Below are positions 41,561 to 50,614 of a stretch of 64,000 bases of DNA, one piece after another. A program made the position numbers and the translations under genes. Source of the DNA: Vulcanimicrobiota bacterium. Its GTDB lineage: Bacteria; Vulcanimicrobiota; Vulcanimicrobiia; Vulcanimicrobiales; Vulcanimicrobiaceae. The notes beneath the pieces were generated by a model that worked only from the letters and a program-made list of their open reading frames with translations, ran no database searches and was not told where the DNA came from. The DNA lies in the NCBI GenBank assembly GCA_003168375.1, contig PMSI01000002.1, forward strand, positions 372,001 to 436,000, written 5' to 3'. How positions within the stretch are numbered: the first letter of the stretch is position 1; every line of letters starts with the position of its first letter.

Positions 41561-43087
41561 TTGTTCCCGCTCCGTCTCACTCTGGTCGCTGCCCTCGTCC
41601 TCCTGACCGTAGCGCCAGGGCTTGCCGCCCCGGCCACGATGGCCCCCATGCCCGGGATGCCAAAGGCGAGCCCCACGCCGGCCAAGACCATGGCTCCGAT
41701 GCCGGGCATGACGGCAAAGCCGTCCGCCGCGCCGACGATGGCTCCCATGCCCGGGATGACCACGGCGCCGGCAGTCCCGCCGGCGTCTCCGACGCCCGCC
41801 TCAATGCCCGGCATGAATATGAATGGCGTTCGCGGGACTTCGATGAGCGCGATGGACATGTCCTCAACGACCGACCTTGCGGACCCGATGAGTCAGGCGG
41901 GCTCGGGCACGTCGTGGGTGCCGAAATCCACCCAGATATTCGGCTGGATGCGCCAGGGTGCGCGCGACATGCAGATGACGCACGGAGCCATCTTCCCGCG
42001 CTACGTCTCGTCGGGGTCGCTACGCGGTGATCGTCGAGCCGATGCCCCGAATTGGCTGATGTTCATGGGGACGCATGCCATCAGTGCATCCTCGCAATTC
42101 GGCTACACGGCGATGGTAAGCGCGGACGCGCTCACAGAAAACCAATCAGGGTATCCGCTGCTGTTCCAATCCGGCGAGACGGCACACGGTGCGCCATTGC
42201 ATGACCACCAGCATCCGCACGACCTCTTTGCCGAACTCGCCGTAGACTATTCGGCTCGCGTCGGTAAGGCGGCGTCGGCCTATCTCTACCTTGGGTATCC
42301 GGGAGAACCGGCACTCGGGCCGCCGGCGTTCATGCACCGCCGCATCGCTTACGACATGCCGGAAGCGCCCATCGGCCATCACTGGCAAGACGCATCGCAC
42401 ATTCAGTTCGGCGTCGCGACGGTCGGCTTTGCGCCGAGCTCACGCGTCAAGATCGAGGCGAGCACGTTCACCGGTCGCGAGCCGAATGAGATTCGGACCA
42501 ACTTCGACCCGATCCATCTTGACTCGTACAGCCAGCGGGTGTCGTGGAATCCGAACGACAACTCCGCGGCGGAAGTGTCATACGCGTACATCAAGAGCCC
42601 CGATGTGACGAGCCCTCTCGTGGACCAACATCGTCTGGTGGCCTCGTTGCTGCTCAACAAGCCGCTCGGCGTCAATCACAATTGGTACACCGGCTTCATC
42701 GTTGGTCAGAATGTCGAGACCGGCGGAACGCGCACCAGTTCCTATCTCGCGGAGACGGATTATCAAGCCGGGCGAAACACCGTGTTCGCTCGCGTTGAAA
42801 TCGGTACCCGAACCGCGCATGACCTGGTCATCCCTGGTGCACCGGCGGACACCGTCTATACGGTCGGTTCGTACTCGATTGGTGGGGTGCGCGACCTCAC
42901 GCGCAATTCGAGCGCGGCGAATATCGGCATCGGAGCACAATTGACCCTGGGCAGCAAGGATGTGGGCTTGAATCCGTACTACGGCTCCGGCACGCCCGTC
43001 GGCTACCAAGTGTTCTTCCGGATTCGTCCGCCCGATATGGCACACACCCTGGGAAGCATGGCCGGCATGAGCGGAATGCAACATTGA
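41561..43087 (+). CDS. Met-rich outer-membrane protein of metal cluster
   Basis: About 508 aa from TTG 41561, which follows CGAGG and begins a good signal peptide (FPLRLTLVAALVLLTVAPGLAAPA); TTG 41501 or ATG 41534 are alternatives that would place the operator in the gene. Residues about 26-100 carry three MAPMPGM repeats and more Met pairs, likely Cu(I) ligands. The rest is beta-barrel-like with HDHQHPHDLFAELAVDYSARVGKAASAYLYLGYPGEPALGPPAFMHR. The C-terminus is again Met-rich (MAGMSGM). Probably an outer-membrane metal-binding or efflux component; the family is unnamed to my knowledge. Confidence 0.7.
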   Translation: MFPLRLTLVAALVLLTVAPGLAAPATMAPMPGMPKASPTPAKTMAPMPGMTAKPSAAPTMAPMPGMTTAPAVPPASPTPASMPGMNMNGVRGTSMSAMDMSSTTDLADPMSQAGSGTSWVPKSTQIFGWMRQGARDMQMTHGAIFPRYVSSGSLRGDRRADAPNWLMFMGTHAISASSQFGYTAMVSADALTENQSGYPLLFQSGETAHGAPLHDHQHPHDLFAELAVDYSARVGKAASAYLYLGYPGEPALGPPAFMHRRIAYDMPEAPIGHHWQDASHIQFGVATVGFAPSSRVKIEASTFTGREPNEIRTNFDPIHLDSYSQRVSWNPNDNSAAEVSYAYIKSPDVTSPLVDQHRLVASLLLNKPLGVNHNWYTGFIVGQNVETGGTRTSSYLAETDYQAGRNTVFARVEIGTRTAHDLVIPGAPADTVYTVGSYSIGGVRDLTRNSSAANIGIGAQLTLGSKDVGLNPYYGSGTPVGYQVFFRIRPPDMAHTLGSMAGMSGMQH

Positions 43088-43656
43088 TTGTCCATCACGT
43101 TCGTGGTGCCGTCGTCGGCATCGTTGCGGTGCTGGGCATCGTAATCGGCATCGTCATCACCGTTGTCTACATGGGCTACGCGCCAATGGCTGCGGACAGC
43201 GCTCCATCCTCGATGGAAGCGAATCTCGCGATGAAAGCGGTCCACGCAATCTCGGAACGCCAAATGGGCGAGGTGACAAATCCCCTCCCCTTCACCGCGT
43301 CGAACCTCGCGGCCGGCTTAAAACTCTATCAGCAGAATTGTGTCATCTGCCACGGTGCGGCAGACGGCAAGACGTCGAGCATCGCCGCAGGATTTTACGT
43401 CCCGTCTCCGCAGTTCGCGAAAAACGGGACGGAAGATGACCCGGAGGGTGCGACGTACTGGAAGATTCATCATGGCATCCGCTTCTCCGCAATGCCGGCG
43501 TTCATGCACTCGCTCAAAGACCAGCAGATTTGGCGGGTCACGATGTTCCTCAAGCACATGGACCATCTGCCCAAGCCCGTCGACAGGGCCTGGAAAGCGA
43601 CCAAGAGCGTCGGCGGGATGGACATGGCAACCTCTCCAAAGATGGACATGAAATGA
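43084..43656 (+). CDS. Membrane-anchored c-type cytochrome
   Basis: 190 aa, TTG start overlapping the upstream stop by 4 bp. One N-terminal helix (VVGIVAVLGIVIGIVITVVYMGY) anchors a single-haem domain with CVICHG and a distal Met in FSAMPAFMHSL. It ends with a Met/Asp/Lys tail (GGMDMATSPKMDMK), like a metal-binding tail. It may pass electrons in oxidation of Cu(I) or another periplasmic substrate. It is co-transcribed with the outer-membrane protein. A short ORF of 21 codons (43653-43718) bridges it to the permease gene. Confidence 0.83.
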   Translation: MIVHHVRGAVVGIVAVLGIVIGIVITVVYMGYAPMAADSAPSSMEANLAMKAVHAISERQMGEVTNPLPFTASNLAAGLKLYQQNCVICHGAADGKTSSIAAGFYVPSPQFAKNGTEDDPEGATYWKIHHGIRFSAMPAFMHSLKDQQIWRVTMFLKHMDHLPKPVDRAWKATKSVGGMDMATSPKMDMK

Positions 43657-43717
43657 TGAACCGCTCGGCTCTCACATCTTTGGCGAGCGGTACGGTTCCG
43701 ACGCGCGAACGCATCTG

Positions 43718-44842
43718 ATGCTGCTGGCGAAACTGGGCGAAGCCCTGATGCTCGCGCTCGGCATGGCGTGGCAGGTGGGCTGGAGCCTCATCCTCGGCTT
43801 CGCGCTCTCCGGCGCGGTGCAGGCGCTCGTTTCCAAAGAGCGCATGCAGCGCCTTCTCGGCCGCGACGGCATCCGTGAGATCGCGCTCGCCACCGGCTTC
43901 GGCGCCGCCAGCTCGTCGTGTTCCTACGCTGCGGCGGCCATGAGCAAGACGCTCTTCAAGAAGGGCGCCGCACTCGTTCCGAGCTTTGCGTTTCTCTTCT
44001 CGTCCACCAATCTGGTGCTCGAACTCGGTATCATCCTGTGGCTGCTGATGGGTTGGCAGTTCACCGCCGCCGAGTGGATCGGCGGGCTGGTCCTCATCGC
44101 GATCATGACGGTGCTCGTCAAACTCACCTACCCGAAGGAGCTCGTCGAAGAAGCACGGCGTCACGTGGACGAGGCGACCGGACACGACCACGGGTCGATG
44201 GAGGGGGAGGGCGCCTCGCTCGCGGATCGCCTGCGCGACCCGGGTACGCGCGTCGCGATCGCGCAGAACTTCGCGATGGACTTCTCGATGCTCTGGAAAG
44301 ATCTGCTGGGCGGGTTTCTGATCGCCGGAGCGCTTGCCGCATTCGTGCCGGAGAGCGCGTGGAAGGTGCTGTTTCTGAACGGTGCACCTCCGGGCGTGCA
44401 GCTCGTCGGCAACGCGGTGGCAGGTCCCATCATCGCGATCGTGTCCTTCGTGTGTTCGATCGGCAACGTGCCGCTCGCGGCAATCCTCTGGGCCAGCGGC
44501 ATCTCGTTCGGCGGCGTGCTCGCATTCCTGTACGCCGACCTCATCGTGCTTCCGCTGCTGGACATCTACCGCAAGTACTACGGCCTGCGCATGATGCTCT
44601 ACATCTTCGGCGTGTTCTTCGCGACCATGGTGCTCGCTGCGATCGCGATGGACTTTGCGTTCTCAGCGCTCCATCTGGTGCCGAAGCCGAACCCGAACAT
44701 CCGGCACGACCTCGAGATGTTCTCGTTCAACTACACGTTCTGGCTCAACGTCATCTTCGGTGGGCTCGGGCTCTACCTCTGGTGGCTGAACGCAAAGAAC
44801 CCAATGGCGCACGGGTGCCACGCCGATCACGATATGGGTTAG
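43718..44842 (+). CDS. YraQ/DUF318-type permease
   Basis: 374 aa, about nine helices in two halves. ATGFGAASSSCSYAAAAMSKTLFKKGA and FVCSIGNVPLAAILWASGISFGGVLAFLYADLIVLP are the repeated family signatures with Cys; ArsP belongs to the same superfamily. The loop HVDEATGHDHGSMEGEG and the tail HGCHADHDMG are rich in His, Asp, Met and Cys, which suggests a soft-metal or metal-complex substrate. Last gene of the metal cluster; its stop overlaps that of the convergent chrA-like gene. Confidence 0.85.
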   Translation: MLLAKLGEALMLALGMAWQVGWSLILGFALSGAVQALVSKERMQRLLGRDGIREIALATGFGAASSSCSYAAAAMSKTLFKKGAALVPSFAFLFSSTNLVLELGIILWLLMGWQFTAAEWIGGLVLIAIMTVLVKLTYPKELVEEARRHVDEATGHDHGSMEGEGASLADRLRDPGTRVAIAQNFAMDFSMLWKDLLGGFLIAGALAAFVPESAWKVLFLNGAPPGVQLVGNAVAGPIIAIVSFVCSIGNVPLAAILWASGISFGGVLAFLYADLIVLPLLDIYRKYYGLRMMLYIFGVFFATMVLAAIAMDFAFSALHLVPKPNPNIRHDLEMFSFNYTFWLNVIFGGLGLYLWWLNAKNPMAHGCHADHDMG

Positions 44843-45990
44843 TGACGCAGAGCGACTCCGAGCACTCCGCCCAGCGCGACGTACGCCTGCTCGGGGACGC
44901 GCTTCGCCACGAACGGGGCGGCCAGCACGACGACGAGCAGCGCTGCCGTGAAGCCGTCCACGATGACTGGCCGCCCGATCAGATAGGTCGTCCCCGCGAG
45001 GACGCCGACAACCGCGACCGTCACGCCGCGCACGAATCCCGCGACACGCGGATGCGATCCGTACCGCAGCAGCAGCGGTGTCGCCAAGATCGTGAGCACG
45101 ATTGAGGGCAGGAAGATCCCCGCCGTTGCGGCGACCGCGCCGGCGAAGCCGTCCACCGCGTAGCCGACGAACGTCGCCGTGATGACGACGGGACCGGGCG
45201 AGATCATCCCGATCGCGACGGCATCCACGAACGTCTGGTTGTCGAGCCAGTGGTATTGGTCGACGACGTACGTCTTCACGAACGATACGACGACCAGACC
45301 GCTTCCGAACACCAGGAACCCCGTTTTCAGAAAGAACCAGAACAGCGAGGGTGCGAGGCCCGACGGCGTCACCAGCCCGAGCAACGCCGGGAGCGCGAAA
45401 CCCCGCAGCTTCGGCATCACCGGCGGCGCGGTTACCGACGCCACCGGTTTTGCGCGCGGCGCAAAGACGACGATACCGAGCACGCCGGCGGCGAGGAACA
45501 GCCAGGTCAGCTCCTGCTGCAGCGCTACGGTCACGGCGCACGCGACGCCCGCGACGGCCCACGCACCGTAGTCACGCCGCAGCGTCTTGCGGCCCAGATT
45601 CCAACTCGCGCGCAGGATGAGGGCGACGACGACCGGCCCGATCCCGTAGAACAGTCCGCGCGTGATCCCCGCGCCGGAAAACCGCTCGTAGAGGGCTGCG
45701 ACGGCGACCACGATCGTGAACGGCGGCGCGGCGAAGGCGACGGCGACCGCGAGCGCGCCCAACACCCCGTGCGTGACGTAGCCGCAGTACACGCCGAGTT
45801 GGTACGCCATCGGTCCCGGGCACGCCGTCGCGATCGCCAGACCGCGATCGTACGAATCCTCGTCGAGCCAGCCGCGCCGCTCGACCAGATCCCGCCGCAT
45901 CGAGTTCGCAAGTGCCACCGGACCACCGAACCCCGTCGCACCCAAGACCAGGAAGTACCGCACGAGGTCGACCACGGACGGCGCTTTCAT
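44839..45990 (-). CDS. chrA: Chromate transporter family protein (ChrA, two-domain)
   Basis: 383 aa from ATG 45990, which overlaps the upstream stop by 4 bp. Two CHR domains: FLVLGATGFGGPVALANSMRRDLVERRGWLDEDSYDRGLAIATACPGPMAYQLGVYCGY in the first half and FLKTGFLVFGSGLVVVSFVKTYVV ... MISPGPVVITATFVGY in the second. Long-chain ChrA exports chromate by proton motive force in known cases. A remnant of chrB lies about 1 kb upstream. Confidence 0.9.
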   Translation of the reverse strand: MKAPSVVDLVRYFLVLGATGFGGPVALANSMRRDLVERRGWLDEDSYDRGLAIATACPGPMAYQLGVYCGYVTHGVLGALAVAVAFAAPPFTIVVAVAALYERFSGAGITRGLFYGIGPVVVALILRASWNLGRKTLRRDYGAWAVAGVACAVTVALQQELTWLFLAAGVLGIVVFAPRAKPVASVTAPPVMPKLRGFALPALLGLVTPSGLAPSLFWFFLKTGFLVFGSGLVVVSFVKTYVVDQYHWLDNQTFVDAVAIGMISPGPVVITATFVGYAVDGFAGAVAATAGIFLPSIVLTILATPLLLRYGSHPRVAGFVRGVTVAVVGVLAGTTYLIGRPVIVDGFTAALLVVVLAAPFVAKRVPEQAYVALGGVLGVALRH

Positions 45991-46994
45991 CGCGGTTCCA
46001 TCACGCGCATGACCGGCTTGCCGCCGACGCTCGAGAGCGGAAAGTACACGCGATGTGTAGCCGGGTCCACCGCGACCACGTGCGCATTGAGGTGCAGGAA
46101 GGCCTGCGCCACGCGCGTGAGCGCGCCGTTCGCGACATCGAACACGCTCACGACGCCGGACTCCGACGCAGCGTAGAGGCGATGCAGGCCCGGGTCGAGC
46201 GCCAGCACGTCCACGCCGATGCCGACGCCGCCCGAAGCGGTCACACGACCGGTGCGCAAATCGAGCCGCACCAGCCGGGCGTTGTGCTGACATCCCACGT
46301 AGGCGGCGCGTTCTGACGCGTCGATGGCCACACTGTGAGACGAGCTGCAGCCGGGCAACGCGAAACGGCGCACGATCTTCAGCGCGGCAGGGTCGATCTC
46401 AGCGAGCTCGTCACGAGTCTGGACGCCGACGAAGATGTGCCGAGAGACCGGATCGTACTGCGTGTTGCCGGCCTCACCGCCGAGCGCGACATTGCCGGCG
46501 ATCGTATGCGTGCGCGTGCCGATGACGGTGTCCCGGCCGCCGCTTTCATCCGAGACGAAAATCCGCTGCGTGAGCGGGTCATACGCAAGCCCGTCGACGT
46601 CCCCGGCCGGCACCGTGGCGAGACGCCTTCCGTTCGCGCCGTCCAGCACGACCACCGCGCCGAGACCCTGGGCCGCGGCGTACACGTCGCCGCCCGCAGC
46701 GACGATGCCGCGCACGCTCGCGCCGGAACCGAGCGGGACCGTAAGCGTAACGCGGTTCGATTTCACGTCGAAGGCCACCACGGAGCCGTCGCCCATGTGC
46801 GCGACCCACATGATGCCACGGCGCTCGTCGATGCTCGCGTAGTCGAACCGGTTCGCATTCCCGGTCAGGGGATAGTCGCCGACCAGGCGCAGCGGCAGCG
46901 CGGGCCCGACCGGACCGACGACGGTCCAGGCGTACGCGACCCCCGCGACGAGCAACGCGCAGGCAGCCGTCGCAAGAACGATGCGTGGCGTCAT
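45987..46994 (-). CDS. YncE-like beta-propeller protein, exported
   Basis: 335 aa. An N-terminal hydrophobic segment (residues 4-23) can serve as signal or anchor. Seven-fold repeats such as FDYASIDERRGIMWVAHMGDGSVVAFDVKSN, VDGLAYDPLTQRIFVSDES and LDPGLHRLYAASESGVVSVFD mark a YVTN/YncE propeller. Two Cys (GCSSSH, GCQHNA) may form a disulfide. Function unknown; coupled to chrA. Confidence 0.82.
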   Translation of the reverse strand: MTPRIVLATAACALLVAGVAYAWTVVGPVGPALPLRLVGDYPLTGNANRFDYASIDERRGIMWVAHMGDGSVVAFDVKSNRVTLTVPLGSGASVRGIVAAGGDVYAAAQGLGAVVVLDGANGRRLATVPAGDVDGLAYDPLTQRIFVSDESGGRDTVIGTRTHTIAGNVALGGEAGNTQYDPVSRHIFVGVQTRDELAEIDPAALKIVRRFALPGCSSSHSVAIDASERAAYVGCQHNARLVRLDLRTGRVTASGGVGIGVDVLALDPGLHRLYAASESGVVSVFDVANGALTRVAQAFLHLNAHVVAVDPATHRVYFPLSSVGGKPVMRVMEPR

Positions 46995-47018
46995 GCGTGC
47001 GGCGCCGTTCGCTCGTCG

Positions 47019-47126
47019 CTACGCCGCGAGCCGGGAACGGCAGTACTCGTAGAGCGCGTCGCGGCGGATGAGCCACGGGCACGCCATGCGGTCGACGCGG
47101 GCTCGGGCGCGGGTCACGAACGTCAT
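47019..47126 (-). pseudogene. ChrB-like fragment
   Basis: An open frame of 35 codons starting MTFVTRARARVDRMACPWLIRR matches the beginning of the C-terminal ChrB domain (WVTRxRxKIDRIACPWLIRR-F), then diverges and stops (YCRSRLAA). Full ChrB domains are about 150 residues. No ribosome site precedes it. It is most likely the remnant of a chrB gene upstream of chrA. Confidence 0.6.
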
Positions 47127-47166
47127 GCGGAACGGTTCTACGCGGCGACCGGTGTATACTTGAGGC

Positions 47167-47577
47167 ATGGATAGCATGCTGCTCGCGTTCGGGATCGGCT
47201 TCGTCTCCGGTCTTCGCGCGTTTACTTCGCTGGCGGCGCTCATGCTGGTACGGGGCGGTCTCCCCGGGATCGTCCTGGCGGTCGCGGCGGTCGGCGAGTA
47301 CGTCGCCGACGCCATCCCGAAGATTCCGTCCCGTACCGCCTTCCCGTCGATCGTCGTCCGGCCCGTCAGCGGAGGGATCGCGGGGTGGCTCATCGCCGCG
47401 CCGCACGGCGGCTCGCCCACGATCGGTGCATGCCTGGGAGTGATCGGCGCGCTTGCCGGCACGTACGGCGGCCACGCCGCGCGGGTCGCCGCGATCGGGA
47501 AGATCGGCGCGATTCCGGCGGCCGTCGCGGAAGACGCCATCGCGATCGCTCTCGCCGCGCTGATCGTGACCCGCTGA
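47167..47577 (+). CDS. DUF4126-like membrane protein
   Basis: 136 aa with four hydrophobic segments. GIGFVSGLRAFTSLAALML, GEYVADAIPKIPSRT and GGIAGWLIAAPHGGS resemble the DUF4126 family (function unknown). A -10-like TATACT lies 6 nt before the ATG, so the transcript may have almost no leader. Its stop overlaps the next start (TGATG). Confidence 0.7.
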   Translation: MDSMLLAFGIGFVSGLRAFTSLAALMLVRGGLPGIVLAVAAVGEYVADAIPKIPSRTAFPSIVVRPVSGGIAGWLIAAPHGGSPTIGACLGVIGALAGTYGGHAARVAAIGKIGAIPAAVAEDAIAIALAALIVTR

Positions 47578-47783
47578 TGCCCGAACATCGCGTCGTCGTT
47601 TCGGCGCCGCCCAGAGAGCTGGGTTCGGTCGACGCCGTCTACGAAGTCTTCGCCGACGGCGAGAAATTCGGCGAGCTGCGGATCAGTCGCGGCGGCGTCG
47701 ATTGGTGGCCCGCCCGCGCGCGCCGAACCGATCCGCTGACGTGGGAACAGTTCGCCGCCCGCATGGACGAGCGCAGCGCCTAG
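47577..47783 (+). CDS. Small hypothetical protein
   Basis: 68 aa, ATG overlapping the preceding TGA. Contains VYEVFADGEKFGELRISRGGVDWWPARARR, a compact strand-rich pattern; no family recognised. It sits 1 bp before the nitronate monooxygenase gene in the same operon. Confidence 0.65.
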   Translation: MPEHRVVVSAPPRELGSVDAVYEVFADGEKFGELRISRGGVDWWPARARRTDPLTWEQFAARMDERSA

Positions 47784-47784
47784 T

Positions 47785-48750
47785 ATGGCGCTCCATACCG
47801 CCCTGAACGAGCTGCTGGACGTTCGCGTGCCGCTGCTCAACGCGCCGATGACGCCGCAGGCCGGCGGCGAGCTCGCGCGCGCGGTCGCCGCCGCCGGCGC
47901 GTTCGGGATGCTCGGCTTTGACGAAGACGAGCCGCAAGACGCGATCGCGCAGCAGGCCGAGATCGTTCGCCAGGGCGGCACACCGTTCGGGATCGGGCTC
48001 GCCGCGTGGGTGCTCGCACGGCGTCCGGAGCTGCTCGACCTCGCGATCGCGGCGCGCCCGGCGCTGGTCAGCATCTCGTTCGGCGACCCGGCGCCGTACG
48101 TCGCGCGGCTGCACGCCGCGGGAATCCTGGTCGCCTCGCAGGTCCAGAACCGTGCCTGGGCGCGCGCGGCGCTCGACGCCGGGGTGGACGTGCTGGTCGC
48201 GCAAGGGACGGAGGCCGGTGGACACACCGGCAGCGTCGGCACGCTCCCGCTGCTGCAGCTGGTCCTGGAGATGACGCGCAAGCCCGTGTTGGCCGCCGGC
48301 GGGATCGCCACCGGCCGCGGCTTCGCCGCGGTGCTCGCGGCGGGCGCCGCGGGAGCGTGGATCGGCACGCCGTTCCTGCTCGCGCGGGAGAGCCGCACGG
48401 CGGACGCCGCGCGGGCGCGGATCATCGCGAGCGACGAGACGCAGACGATCTACACGAGCGTGTACGATCGCGTGCAGGGCAAACCGTGGCCGAAGGAGTT
48501 TGGAGGCCGGGCGCTGCGCAACGCCTTCGTCGAGCGCTGGCACGAGCACGAAGACGAGATGCTCGCCTCGCCCCAGGCGCTCGCCGAGTTCCGCGAGGCG
48601 AAGGGCACGGGTGACTACACGCGCGCCCACATCTATGCCGGCCAGTCGGTCGGAGCGATCCACGCGATCGAAAGCGCCGCCGAGATCGTCGCGCGATTCG
48701 AGCGCGACGCAGAGGCTCGTCTGATCGCGTGCCGGGCACTTCTGGGCTGA
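47785..48750 (+). CDS. Nitronate monooxygenase (2-nitropropane dioxygenase family)
   Basis: 321 aa TIM barrel with FMN site: VPLLNAPMTPQAGGELARAVAAAGAFGMLG, DVLVAQGTEAGGHTGSVGTLPLL and KPVLAAGGIATGRGFAAVLAAGAAGAWIGTPFL. The family oxidises propionate-3-nitronate and other alkyl nitronates; FabK enoyl reductases are related, but the EAGGHTG motif with catalytic His fits NMO. Confidence 0.9.
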   Translation: MALHTALNELLDVRVPLLNAPMTPQAGGELARAVAAAGAFGMLGFDEDEPQDAIAQQAEIVRQGGTPFGIGLAAWVLARRPELLDLAIAARPALVSISFGDPAPYVARLHAAGILVASQVQNRAWARAALDAGVDVLVAQGTEAGGHTGSVGTLPLLQLVLEMTRKPVLAAGGIATGRGFAAVLAAGAAGAWIGTPFLLARESRTADAARARIIASDETQTIYTSVYDRVQGKPWPKEFGGRALRNAFVERWHEHEDEMLASPQALAEFREAKGTGDYTRAHIYAGQSVGAIHAIESAAEIVARFERDAEARLIACRALLG

Positions 48751-48826
48751 CCGCCCGCAGCGAACATGACTGCCCGAGCAGCGCGTGGAACCCCGTCGGC
48801 TCGACGCAGGGCATCCGGAGGACGCG

Positions 48827-49048
48827 ATGATCACGATCAAGACTCGATTGAACGGGCCGTACTTGGTGACCGGTGACTTGAGCGAGCTCACCCTGACCGA
48901 CGCCGACGGCAACCCCTACGACCTCAGCGGCCAAATCAACATCGCGCTGTGCCGCTGCGGCGGCTCGACGACCAAACCGTTCTGCGACGGCACGCATTCC
49001 AAAATCGGATTCCAGGCCGCCGAAGCCGCCGTGCGGGCACAGGTATGA
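48827..49048 (+). CDS. CDGSH iron-sulfur protein
   Basis: 73 aa from ATG 48827 after CCGGAGG. An N-terminal strand region (LNGPYLVTGDLSELTLTDADG) is followed by LCRCGGSTTKPFCDGTHSKIGF, the 3Cys-1His [2Fe-2S] site. Such small proteins carry electrons or clusters in the cytoplasm. Its stop overlaps the start of the phnD-like gene. Confidence 0.88.
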   Translation: MITIKTRLNGPYLVTGDLSELTLTDADGNPYDLSGQINIALCRCGGSTTKPFCDGTHSKIGFQAAEAAVRAQV

Positions 49049-49923
49049 GCGTGCGGATGTTCTCGTCGCGGCCGATCTCGCGCCGCTGCGTCCTCGCCTC
49101 GGGCGCCGCGCTGGTCGCACTGAGCGCGCTGCCCCGTCGCGCCCGGGCGGCCACCGCCCTGCGCGTCGGCATGATCCCTGATGCCGGCGCAACGCAGATC
49201 TCGATCGATCAGAAAAAGCCCCTGCGCGACTACCTCGCCGCCAAGCTCGGGCGCGACGTCGACCTCGTCATCCCGACGAACTACAACGCAACCGTCGAAG
49301 CCCTCGGCAACGGATCGCTCGACTTCGCGTACCTGGGGGGCCTGACATACGTCAAGGCCCACGCGCAGTACGGCGTCGTCCCGCTGGTGCAGCGCACCAG
49401 CGACCGCGAGTTCCACTCGCTGTTCATCACCCAGACCGCCGCCCCGATCAACGCGCTGAAGGATATTCGCGGCAAGAAGTTCGCCTTCGGCGACATCAAC
49501 TCGACCAGCGGCCACCTGATGCCGTTCTATGCGATGACGCAGGCCGGAATCGATCCGGACAAAGACCTGAGCTACCGCTACACCGGCAACCATCCGGCGA
49601 CGGCCAAGGCGGTCGAGTCGGGCGCGGTCGACGCCGGGGCGATCGACGAAAGCGTCTACCGTGCGATGCTCGACGGCGGCCAGCTCGACAAGAGCAAGAT
49701 GCGCATCTTCTTCACCACCCCGCCGTTCCTCGACTACGTCTGGGTCGCGCGCAAGGACTCCGCGCCCGCCGACCGCACCGCCTTCGCCGGCGCCTTCCTC
49801 TCGCTTCACGCCCCCGGCGACGCCGCGGTGCTGGAGATCCTGCGCGGTACGTCGTTCGTCCGCGCGAACGACGGCGAGTACGACCTGCTGCGGACGATCG
49901 CGACGAAACTGAAACTGCTCTAG
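49045..49923 (+). CDS. phnD: Phosphonate/phosphite ABC substrate-binding protein
   Basis: 292 aa from ATG 49045. A twin-arginine-like signal (SRRCVLASGAALVALSA) precedes the PhnD fold: LRVGMIPDAGATQISIDQKKPLRDYLAAKLGRDVDLVIPTNY, EALGNGSLDFAYLGGLTYV, KFAFGDINSTSGHLMP. Periplasmic receptor for phosphonates, phosphite or a similar anion. First of three transporter genes (phnD-phnC-phnE). Confidence 0.88.
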   Translation: MSVRMFSSRPISRRCVLASGAALVALSALPRRARAATALRVGMIPDAGATQISIDQKKPLRDYLAAKLGRDVDLVIPTNYNATVEALGNGSLDFAYLGGLTYVKAHAQYGVVPLVQRTSDREFHSLFITQTAAPINALKDIRGKKFAFGDINSTSGHLMPFYAMTQAGIDPDKDLSYRYTGNHPATAKAVESGAVDAGAIDESVYRAMLDGGQLDKSKMRIFFTTPPFLDYVWVARKDSAPADRTAFAGAFLSLHAPGDAAVLEILRGTSFVRANDGEYDLLRTIATKLKLL

Positions 49924-49927
49924 GTCG

Positions 49928-50614
49928 ATGATCGAGATCAGCGGCGTGCGCGTCGTGTACGGACCCGGCGCGCCGCCCGCTCTCGATGACGTCACGCTCC
50001 GGATCGCGGCCGGCGAGTGCGTCGCGCTCGTCGGGCCGAGCGGCAGCGGGAAGACGACGCTGCTGCGCTCGCTCAACGGCACCGTGGCGATCGCCGGCGG
50101 GAGCATCCACGTCGACGGCGTCGAGGTCGCGAAGCTGCGCGGACGCGCGCTGCGGCGGCTGCGCGCGCGGCTCGCAATGATCGCGCAGCAGCACGACCTG
50201 GTCGATCGGCTGACCGTCGTGCAGAACGTCATGGCCGGCGCGCTTGGCCGGTGGAGCACGCCGCACGCGCTGCGCTTCCTGATCGCGCCCACGGCGGCCG
50301 AGCTCGCGGAAGCGAGCGCAGCGCTGACCGCCGTCGGGATCCCCGAGAAGCTGCGCAACCGCACGAACGAGCTGTCCGGCGGTCAGCGCCAGCGCGTGGC
50401 GATCGCGCGCGCGCTCGTCCAGCACCCGACGGCGATCCTGGCCGACGAGCCGATCGCATCGCTCGACCCGGCGCTCGGCGAGCAGATCGTCCGCCTGCTG
50501 TGCGATCTCGCGCGGGAGCGGAACCTCGCCCTGCTCTGCTCGCTCCACCAGATCGAGGTCGCACGCCGCCACTTCGATCGCGTCGTCGAACTCGTCGGCG
50601 GCCGCGTCGCGTGA
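49928..50614 (+). CDS. phnC: Phosphonate-type ABC transporter ATPase
   Basis: 228 aa. Walker A GPSGSGKTT, Q-loop AMIAQQHDLVDRLTVVQNVMAGAL (the PhnC-type segment), signature LSGGQRQRVAIARAL, Walker B ILADEPIASLDP and switch His CSLHQ. Its stop overlaps the permease GTG. Confidence 0.9.
   Translation: MIEISGVRVVYGPGAPPALDDVTLRIAAGECVALVGPSGSGKTTLLRSLNGTVAIAGGSIHVDGVEVAKLRGRALRRLRARLAMIAQQHDLVDRLTVVQNVMAGALGRWSTPHALRFLIAPTAAELAEASAALTAVGIPEKLRNRTNELSGGQRQRVAIARALVQHPTAILADEPIASLDPALGEQIVRLLCDLARERNLALLCSLHQIEVARRHFDRVVELVGGRVA

Noticed and set aside
43653-43718. 21-codon ORF between the cytochrome and permease genes
   Set aside because: It begins within the cytochrome stop (ATGA) and ends at the permease start, so it might couple translation, but the peptide has no recognisable feature and could be chance.
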